Assembly (NCBI GenBank): GCA_037783545.1 | Contig: JBBELK010000832.1 | Location: forward strand, 682,001 to 746,000 | Length of the DNA stretch: 64,000 nucleotides | From: Henricia sp. BOLD:AAB3569 | Lineage: Eukaryota; Echinodermata; Asteroidea; Spinulosida; Echinasteridae | Direction of reading: 5' to 3' | Part shown: piece after piece, positions 57,219-64,000 of the stretch | How positions within the stretch are numbered: the first letter of the stretch is position 1 | Layout: each line of letters starts with the position of its first letter | The notes under the pieces: model-generated | Told to the model about the DNA's origin: nothing | Databases searched by the model: none | Seen by the model: only the letters and a program-made list of their open reading frames with translations | Made by a program: the position numbers and the translations under genes

Positions 57219-57528
57219 GTAAGCGTTACTGTTATTTTATGAAACACTAGACTCTCAAGATTACAATGGTGTATGTGAAAGTGCTCGGTCTGATGTGCTT
57301 CGGACGATATTTCTAGTAGAACTTTGTCAGATTTGAGCAGTTTCAGACTTAGTATTGTCGTACATCCCTCAATTAGGGCTGTGAATTAGCGACTAAATAA
57401 GTCAGATTTGAAAAGCGAGCAATTCACAGCCCTAATTTTAGGGCTAAGCCTAGGTCAGACCACGGAGGAAGAAACACTTTGAATTGGTTTTCCAAAAACG
57501 GTTTGCGACGCGATGCATGCCAGCGTAC

Positions 57529-57615
57529 TTGAATTTGGTCTTTCTTTTTCTTGCACTGAATTATCTGGCGATCGCCAAGCAGAAGAAGAATCACCAGCCA
57601 CCTGCTGACAATCAT
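57529..57615 (-). CDS. Possible alternative first exon with signal-peptide-like start
   Basis: Open from ATG: MIVSRWLVILLLLG, a basic then leucine-rich start like a secretion signal, followed by KKKKDQIQ and a weak GTACGC donor in phase 0. It would fit in frame to exon 2. It lies just outside the palindrome. There is no further support, so chance is quite possible. Confidence 0.2.
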
Positions 57616-58037
57616 TTCTTGAATGAGTGATGATCACTGAGTTCTCGTTGTATTTTCACAAAACAAAACACGTGCCGCGGCGCTCCGACTGTCAACTTTC
57701 GCACCTGTTTTGTCTATGCTGCGCGACCTTTCGAGGGTCCTGGTCGGAATTCTTTATTAAACGTGTATGTGATGACGCGACGTGCCACACTTCATTCCAC
57801 CGATGAGCTCTGTCGCGAACTACACGAATATTTTATCAAGCTGTTGATACATTAAGTGCGTTCGATTAGCTTTCTCGAGTTTGCCCTGATGACCTGGCAG
57901 GATGATTGCAAAGTGTGATAAGAAATTAGGGAGGCCATGGAAACAAGAATGAAGTCGTGTCGACCCGTGAAAGCTAAACGAACGGACCGATTCAAGGGCG
58001 TGATTGGTGTTGGGGATGGGTTTATTTGACCATCTTA

Positions 58038-58768
58038 TGGGCCAGTCACAAATCAGTTGCGATGCGTCGGCGATGGGTAAAACCGGGAAATTTGAACAAA
58101 ATCTTGAGACAGATCTCACGATTTTGCACCCGTCGGAGGCGCTCTCCGGACGCCTGCGGCTTGTCGCAGATTTTTTTGGCATCGCCACACCCGTCGCGGT
58201 CCCCAACTTTGAACTTAAAATTTTAAGATTGCTCGCAAGATTTTTCACCCATTTTGGGCATCCCAGACACAATCTCTGATGACCTACGATGCCCTCCGAT
58301 TAATCGGAGGCGTCCTCCGAATAATCTGAGACTAGTCGCAAGATTCTGTGTGGGATTGGAAATTCAGGTTGAGATTCAATGTCTGCGAGTGGTCTCCGGC
58401 GCCCTCCGACTGAATCGGAGGCGCCCTGCGACGATTCGTACGCTTTCTGTGATCGTCTCCGACGAATCGTACGGTGGAATCGTAGTAAATCGCCGTGTAT
58501 ATAAGGGCGCCTCCGATCGGATCGCTAAAAGAAATTAAAAGAAAAGATGCTCGCAGATATCGTCTCCGATGCAATCGGAGGCGATCGGAGGCTAATCCCA
58601 CGATTTTTCGACAAAACCGGGTCAAAATCCTTGAAAAAATCTCAGACAATGTAACTGCTCCACTTTTATTAGGATTATTGCTAGGATTGTTCAAGGCTTC
58701 TTTATTTTCTACGACGACCCCCCGCCAAAACTAATCCCCGACAGATCGCCGACATTGTGACTGGGCCA
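58038..58768. mobile_element. MITE with ends GGGCCAGTCACAA and repeated CGGAGG palindromes
   Basis: Inverted ends TGGGCCAGTCACAA and TTGTGACTGGGCCA. The interior carries many TCCGAT..ATCGGAGGCG palindromes and 'tcgcaagattttt' repeats. It directly touches the TTAA MITE at 58,769. The long open frame at 57,820-58,272 and others overlap it and are not taken as genes. Confidence 0.75.
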
Positions 58769-59078
58769 TTAAGGGGCGTTCACACTATCGCGGAAAAATC
58801 ACACTGTTCCATTGGTTTGTACACAAACTGGTTTGCCGCTTGTGCGCGGCCTATCGCGATGCGCAAAACGTTTTCAGCTGGGTCAAAGTTCAAATTTGTT
58901 GAACTTTGACCGCGGTGCGCTGACCTTTCCAACGCGCAGCCAATGAGGTATCAGAGAAGCCCCAAGTTACCAGAGTGGAATTTTCTATTTTGGAATAATC
59001 GGCGATTAGGAACTCATGCAATGCGGTGAGCGCAGCGCGAAAGTGTGAATTTTCCGCGATAGTGTGAACGCCCCTTAA
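58769..59078. mobile_element. TTAA MITE with ends GGGGCGTTCACACTATCGCGG
   Basis: TTAAGGGGCGTTCACACTAT and its exact inverse at the other side, 310 bases. A diverged part of the same family lies at 15,990-16,115. Confidence 0.88.
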
Positions 59079-59445
59079 CTCCAGAAAAAGACATTTCCCA
59101 GCTTAAACCCAATTTAATAGTCCTTGCCATGATATGTCTTCACTTGGGGGACAAACACCTTTCATAGCCTACACGAAACAAGAGATACACTTTTTGCATC
59201 AAACCAAGTTTACATTTATTTCACTGCTAATATTTAACAATTGCACATTGTTAAATACATTATTATATAACCAACATTCTTTTGTTGATATGCAAATATA
59301 TTGTCAATTATTAGGCCTACTTGCCAACCTCATTGTAAGTTAGTATTTTGTGGGGGGAAGGGGAGGTGGAGGAAGGTCAAACTGAGACAAAGGTCATATT
59401 TTGGGAGAAAATAGACAGCCGAAGTGTGATGTGCATTGCCATGGT

Positions 59446-59616
59446 AATAGACTACTAAAGTGTGACGTCAGTTGCCATAGTTTTTGGGTCTAAACATTCG
59501 CTGGCAATCTGAAACGTCCAAAGGTATAGCGCAGGGAAACAGTTCACTGGTTTTAGTGTAGACCCAAAAACCATGGCAACACACAAAGGGTGACGTTTTC
59601 ACTTTAGTAGTCTATT
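59446..59616 (+). mobile_element. MITE family H, copy 2
   Basis: Nearly identical to the 17.9-kb copy through the whole 170 bases. Confidence 0.87.
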
Positions 59617-59757
59617 GGCTCTAAACTTCATGGCCGTCGGCAAAAGTACCACTGCAAAAGCACAGGGCCAGGGACACGGTTCAGTGATTTTTAGTGTAGA
59701 GCCAATTGCCTAGGCAACTAACAAAAGATGACGTATTCACTTCGGCAGTCTATTGGA
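59610..59757 (+). mobile_element. MITE family H, diverged third unit beside copy 2
   Basis: Starts at the shared TCTATT end and reads GGCTCTAAACTTCATGG, then AGTGTAGAGCCAATTGCC and TTCACTTCGGCAGTCTATTG. Same layout as its neighbour, so a tandem relic. Confidence 0.6.
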
Positions 59758-59832
59758 TGGAGCATATATAGCCAAAATTGTTTTTATATGACCCTTGTCC
59801 GTCATGTGTGACCCGTCACCACAAAATGAACC

Positions 59833-60413
59833 TTAAAGGGCCTGTGACGTGCTAAACAACTTTGTGCCTAAGCTTTGCCTCATAATGACGGATTACTTGT
59901 TCAGCAAGACATACTATTGTTCGTTTGGATGTAAAATCAATAAAATGTGGCCTTTTTCAACTTTGAAGATTTCATTGCAATAAATCACAGACAGAGGGCG
60001 CTGTTTTGAGTGCATCACATAAGGAAGACAGAAGGGAAAAGTTAAAAAAAAACATAAGACTTCAAGTTGGACTTGTGGCAAATTGCTGCAGTTTCTACCC
60101 CCAGTTTTGTCATGGCTTACAGCAGGCAACATGTAAAACAAACTCAAACAGCCATGGATTACAAAAGTTTCAGGAAAATTAAGAAAAAAGTGGAATCTTT
60201 TGTGCACAGTTCAATGTGATTTGTCTGTGTTTGCCTCTTGTGACATCGTGACCTTGGTCATGAATATGCATATTCGCATTAACATAAAAACTAAAAACCT
60301 TTGTTTTAAGCCCCAAAGCAAGCTCCAAATAGGATTTTTATGACTTTAACTGAGTAGAGTGGTTTTAAAGCATAGATTTAATTAATAAAAATCCTAAATA
60401 AGGGGCCCTTTAA
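59833..60413 (-). mobile_element. TTAA MITE family B, copy 2
   Basis: Reverse complement of the 3.4-kb element along about 550 bases, flanked by TTAA. The internal open frame 59,914-60,207 on the minus strand follows the same path in both copies but has no known domain. Confidence 0.85.
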
Positions 60414-61077
60414 GTGAAGTCACACTCCGCTAAAATTAAAGGGGAGGTAAATTTTAGGGTTTTGTAATATTTGGAAAGAGTAACTCTTATTCTATTTGTT
60501 TCCAAATTTTTAGCGTCATGCAACAATTAAAAACATCATTTTTTGACCAATTTTGACGATAGCTTTCTTCGTGCCTCGTAAGAAATTTTGTTTGAAGATT
60601 CGTTTGAACACTACCATTTCTCCAAGGTGTGTTATATACCATTGAAAATCTCTTTGCTGAATTAAAAAATACCTATATTTTAACATTCCGACTTTAAGCT
60701 CATTTTGTGACGACGGGTCACATATAAGGAGAAAGTTATATTAACATCTCAAACATCCATAGCTCATGTTCAAAATAAGTGGGGACTATATACACTTCTG
60801 TGAGAAGGGGGAACAATCTTGGCACAGTCAAACAAAATAATGTACATATTTGGGAGAGCAAATACCTACATGTACTTAACAGAGCAAATATCTACTCGGG
60901 AGAGAAAATGCCCCATTCTTATGCCACTGAGAATGCCTTGCAGCATTTTATTGCAACTGTACAGAAATTACCAAAAAGCATGCACTGCATAGAATTTCAT
61001 CAGTCACTTTGAAATACATTCCAAAACTGCCATTAAATCAAATGAAACAGTGACTGTATTACAATAAATAAAATATA

Positions 61078-61275
61078 TTATACAAATATTGACTGCTCAT
61101 GAGGGTGATGGTGCAAACTATCGTCCCGAGGTTATTTTGAGACGGCAGGCCTGCTATTTTCCCGAGGCCGTAGGCCGAGGGAAAATAGCAGGCCTGCCGT
61201 CTCAAAATAACCGAGGGACGATAGTTTGCTCCATAACCCGAATAAAGAGCAGTCAATATTTGTTTTATATACCTC
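61078..61275. mobile_element. Fold-back element with CGAGG..CCGAGG apex, copy 2
   Basis: Same ends (TACAAATATTGACTGC / GCAGTCAATATTTGTTTTAT) and a similar apex (CGAGGCCGTAGGCCGAGGG), but an unrelated stem (GACGGCAGGCCTGCTATTTT and its inverse). Confidence 0.87.
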
Positions 61276-61934
61276 ATACATTGATTTTATGTGTCAAAAT
61301 TATTGGTATTTTTGACCTATGACGCAGAGGTCAAACAATAGTACTTTTTCAGTTGCCCAAAATTGTACTATCCTTTGACCTATGACGCAAAGGTCAAACA
61401 ATAGTACTTTTTTTAGTTGCCGTCGGAAATGGTTAAACTATTCCATGTCAGGTGATCTGCTTTTAACCAATCAGTTAACGAGACTCAATGTATGAGGTAT
61501 ATAATTCCAATTATGTACAATAAAAATGCAGATTCTAGTTGATGAACACACTTTATGGAATTTCAGTTCATAACACAACCATTTCCTTTACCTGAAAAAA
61601 ATGACAAATTCTTTAACTCATTAAACTTTCATTGTAGCACTCTTCAAGAGACCAAACTAATGCGGGCCTATAGACCATATCGAATAGCTGCCATCTTGTG
61701 GGGCAACTTCTGTCATATAAATCGGAAAACAATGTAAGCACAAAACATGCAGCCATGCATGTCCTCAGGGAACAAAGAAACTGCCCCACAAAATGGCAGC
61801 TATTCGATAGTCCATTGATTCTTGTTGAATACAGTGAACTTGTGGATAGCAACAGGGCACTGATCAACCAATCACTTTAGATTCAAGACTGTTCTGCTTC
61901 AGTGATTTCCTCAGTTTCTGGGAGAATCCTGCAG

Positions 61935-62301
61935 TTAAAGGAGTGTGACCAGATCACTTTTTTTTACCCATAACTCCCCGGGACTTACCTTATGGGTCAT
62001 GAGATTTTTATATCATAACATCCGTTATATTTTTCTGATTACGAAACTGAAACTCCTGCGCTTCTAGGCCGCATATTTCCGAGGATATCGTCGAAAATCC
62101 ACTGATTATTTGTAAACTAATTTTCTAGTATCAACGTTTATCCGCTGAAAGCATACTCGATAGTTTTTTTCAATTTTTTACTGGAAATTGCGAATGTTTT
62201 CAGGTTTTTGGGACATGGGAGGTGTGTATGGGAGTTACTTGATAATATTGGTAAGTTACATCGAAAACTATTTTCCAGAAACTCTGGTCACGCTCCTTTA
62301 A
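61935..62301 (+). mobile_element. TTAA MITE family F (GTGACCAGATCA), full copy
   Basis: TTAAAGGAGTGTGACCAGAT to TCTGGTCACGCTCCTTTAA, 367 bases. This copy defines the ends of the family. Confidence 0.83.
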
Positions 62302-62593
62302 GGGTTCTCAGAAAGATTCTTCTTCGGTTTTTTCAACCCGACTGAACATGCGTGAGATGAACTGACCTCTGGAAATTCAGGAGCTCAGGATGGTACTTCA
62401 GGCAGAGCATACTCTACCTCAGCGTCTCTTACAGAGGCTGGTGCAGTCAGCCTTGCCACAAGAGGTGGTCAAACACATTACTGAAAATGTTACATCTCTC
62501 AGCCTCCTCAACCTTTTGGTCAGAGTATTTGGGTCATTCTATAAATTTGGGATCCAATTTTTCTGTCCCTGTTACATTTGACATCTTCTAAAA

Positions 62594-62895
62594 TTATTAT
62601 TATTATTTCTTCTTTCTGGTATTCATACCATGTGCCCATTGCACTGTCACTCGCAAGTGTGAGGAAACCCATGAAGAATTAGAGATTAGAAATGGCCAGA
62701 GACACCGGAGAATCCCCTTGCTCTTCACGAAAGAATACTCTGGGATCTTTAAAGTGTGTTACCGTTACCTAACACACTGTACCAACGGCTTTACATTCAT
62801 TCCGAAGGATGGAGCAAGTGTGGTCGAGTGCCTTGCTCAAGGGCACAGGTACCGCAGCCGGGGGGAGGTTCGAACCCGCAACCCCAAGTTTTCAC
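62594..62895 (-). mobile_element. Ser/Leu-type SINE copy
   Basis: Reverse copy with a short internal deletion after the CCATGTGCCCATTGCAC part; ends at GTTCGAACCCGCAACCCC. Confidence 0.85.
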
Positions 62896-63620
62896 CTATG
62901 AAATGTTGTAGTTTGTAAATTCAGAACACATTCTTTAACCCTTTGAACCCTAAATTATTTATGCGCAATGACACCGGTTTGTCAACCGGTTATGAAGACG
63001 TCACTCAAAAGTCACAATAGTGGCTCATCGGGTTATTCCTTGTTCACGGGGAAGTCACAAATGTGACATTTAGTGTTCAAAGGGTTAAATGCCTTCTATT
63101 TCAAAGAGTGATTACATTAAGTACAATTCATAAAAATATGTTTTGAAGGCATTTTTAATGATACTTGCAAATAGCAGTATGACAGAAAAAATGACCCATT
63201 TGCGTTTCTTTTTTGAACTATTAAGCTTAATGTGTACCAGGGATAGAATTGTTAACAAAACTTTTTATAGTTTCTCTTTGTTTTTGATACCCTAAAACAC
63301 TCGCCTTTTACTTTTTTCTACGTTGGTACACGATGGTACCCGATTGTGAAAAAAAGACCCTTTTTACGTGGATTTATGGTCACAGATGGCATCCAGTTTG
63401 AATGGGCAGAGGCCCCTGGGTAAGGAAACCATGCACTTGGGAAATGTTTATGCGAGGTGGATCAAGATTGAAAAGTGGACCAGGGATAAGTAGTTCTACA
63501 GTGCAAGTCAAAAAAAACTATACACTTTTAAAATTACTTTGTGTGTTTTAGTGTACCAATAATTATTAGATTTTTTGACATATATTTTGGATAAGTTCTC
63601 CTGTGTTTTTTTGGTAGCAG

Positions 63621-63626
63621 TTTAAT
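63621..63626 (-). terminator. Possible polyadenylation signal ATTAAA
   Basis: ATTAAA on the minus strand about 210 bases after the TGA of the last exon at 63.8 kb, a plausible 3' UTR length. Confidence 0.3.
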
Positions 63627-63834
63627 TAAATGGTTTCATGCATGACCGCACATGAGGCAAATAAGGGTGTCAGGTGGATCAACGAGTAATTTTAAAAGTG
63701 TATAGGTTTTTTTTTACTCACACTGTAGACTAAAACAATCCTAGACATAATTAGCAATAATGTATACAAACTGTACATGCATATCAACATCACATTAACA
63801 AATATCAACATCATATCAACACAGTTTTGTCCAA

Positions 63835-63887
63835 TCAACTGTGATCGAGTGGTTCGTAGTCGACATCTTCATGTGATCTTTTCAATC
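63835..63887 (-). CDS. Probable last coding exon of an upstream minus-strand gene
   Basis: A strong polypyrimidine tract and TTTGCAG precede an exon reading LKRSHEDVDYEPLDHS and a TGA stop. The peptide looks like an acidic C-terminal tail. The rest of the gene would lie beyond the right edge. The protein is not recognised. Confidence 0.5.
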
Positions 63888-64000
63888 CTGCAAATAAGAA
63901 GAATGACATTGAAAAAGAAAGAAAAAATTCAAATTCAAGATACCGGTATATCAACATTTATCAGTCCTGATTTAAAAATTGTGACCCACCAGGGCAAAAC

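Larger units (their letters stand above)
56538..57456. repeat. Near-perfect palindrome over the hydrolase promoter and exon 1
   Basis: Two arms of about 450 bases are reverse complements with only scattered differences; the centre is near 56,990-57,010. Each arm has a promoter segment, exon 1, the start of intron 1 and an inner hairpin flanked by 'attagggctgtgaatt'. Outside the ends the sequences differ. Confidence 0.93.

Noticed and set aside
57820..58272. 150-codon minus-strand open frame
   Set aside because: It largely overlaps a MITE with CGGAGG palindromes; composition follows the repeat, and no domain or splice pattern is visible.
1..64000. CRISPR array or bacterial operon
   Set aside because: No regular spacer-repeat pattern; coding sequence occurs only as spliced exons, which excludes a bacterial source.

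Overview
The window looks like one stretch of nuclear DNA from a multicellular animal. Coding sequence occurs only as short exons with GT..AG borders, separated by introns packed with small inverted-repeat transposons (MITEs), tRNA-derived SINEs and one LINE fragment. The repeat style, including several TTAA-flanked MITE families and an element ending in GGGGCCAATTTCAT, reminds me of echinoderms, sea stars in particular. That is an inference from memory; only 'marine invertebrate deuterostome' seems reasonably safe. The sequence shows no bacterial features.

The main content is a single large gene on the minus strand. I could splice 24 exons by hand (56,844 down to 6,729), and the reading phase is kept at all 23 junctions. 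The product, about 780 residues so far, is an alpha/beta-hydrolase of the prolyl-oligopeptidase / PHB-depolymerase type. It has an N-terminal helical and beta-rich part with a WYFIGPF motif, an oxyanion-type LHGTG segment, the nucleophile elbow GHSMGG, an acid in GASDRTVHPY and a histidine in KEHWWWDT. It has no signal peptide, so it is probably cytosolic. The stop codon was not found and the gene may run off the left edge. Intron 22 is about 17.6 kb, intron 23 about 7.2 kb; the others are about 0.2 to 3 kb.

The promoter and first exon lie inside a roughly 920-bp near-perfect palindrome (56,538-57,456). The right arm therefore carries a second, plus-strand copy of exon 1 with the same peptide and splice donor. 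Right of it lie MITEs (58.0-60.4 kb, 61.1 kb, 61.9 kb), a SINE (62.6 kb) and, at 63.8 kb, the probable last exon of another minus-strand gene. A possible nested plus-strand first exon with CCAAT and TATA-like elements sits at 31.3-31.8 kb in intron 22. A short plus-strand open exon with a downstream AATAAA lies at 2.5 kb.

The rest is repeats. TTAA-ended families occur at 3.4, 6.3, 7.3, 8.5, 18.6, 27.6, 28.3, 30.2, 33.6, 37.7, 41.9, 48.8, 49.7, 54.7, 58.8, 59.8 and 61.9 kb, often nested, and three of them end 10-20 bases inside an intron next to a splice donor. Fold-back elements at 23.2, 34.6, 36.7 and 61.1 kb have a similar hairpin style but different stem sequences. A recent 422-bp duplication lies at 44.7-45.7 kb. 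SINE families with tRNA-like heads are scattered throughout.
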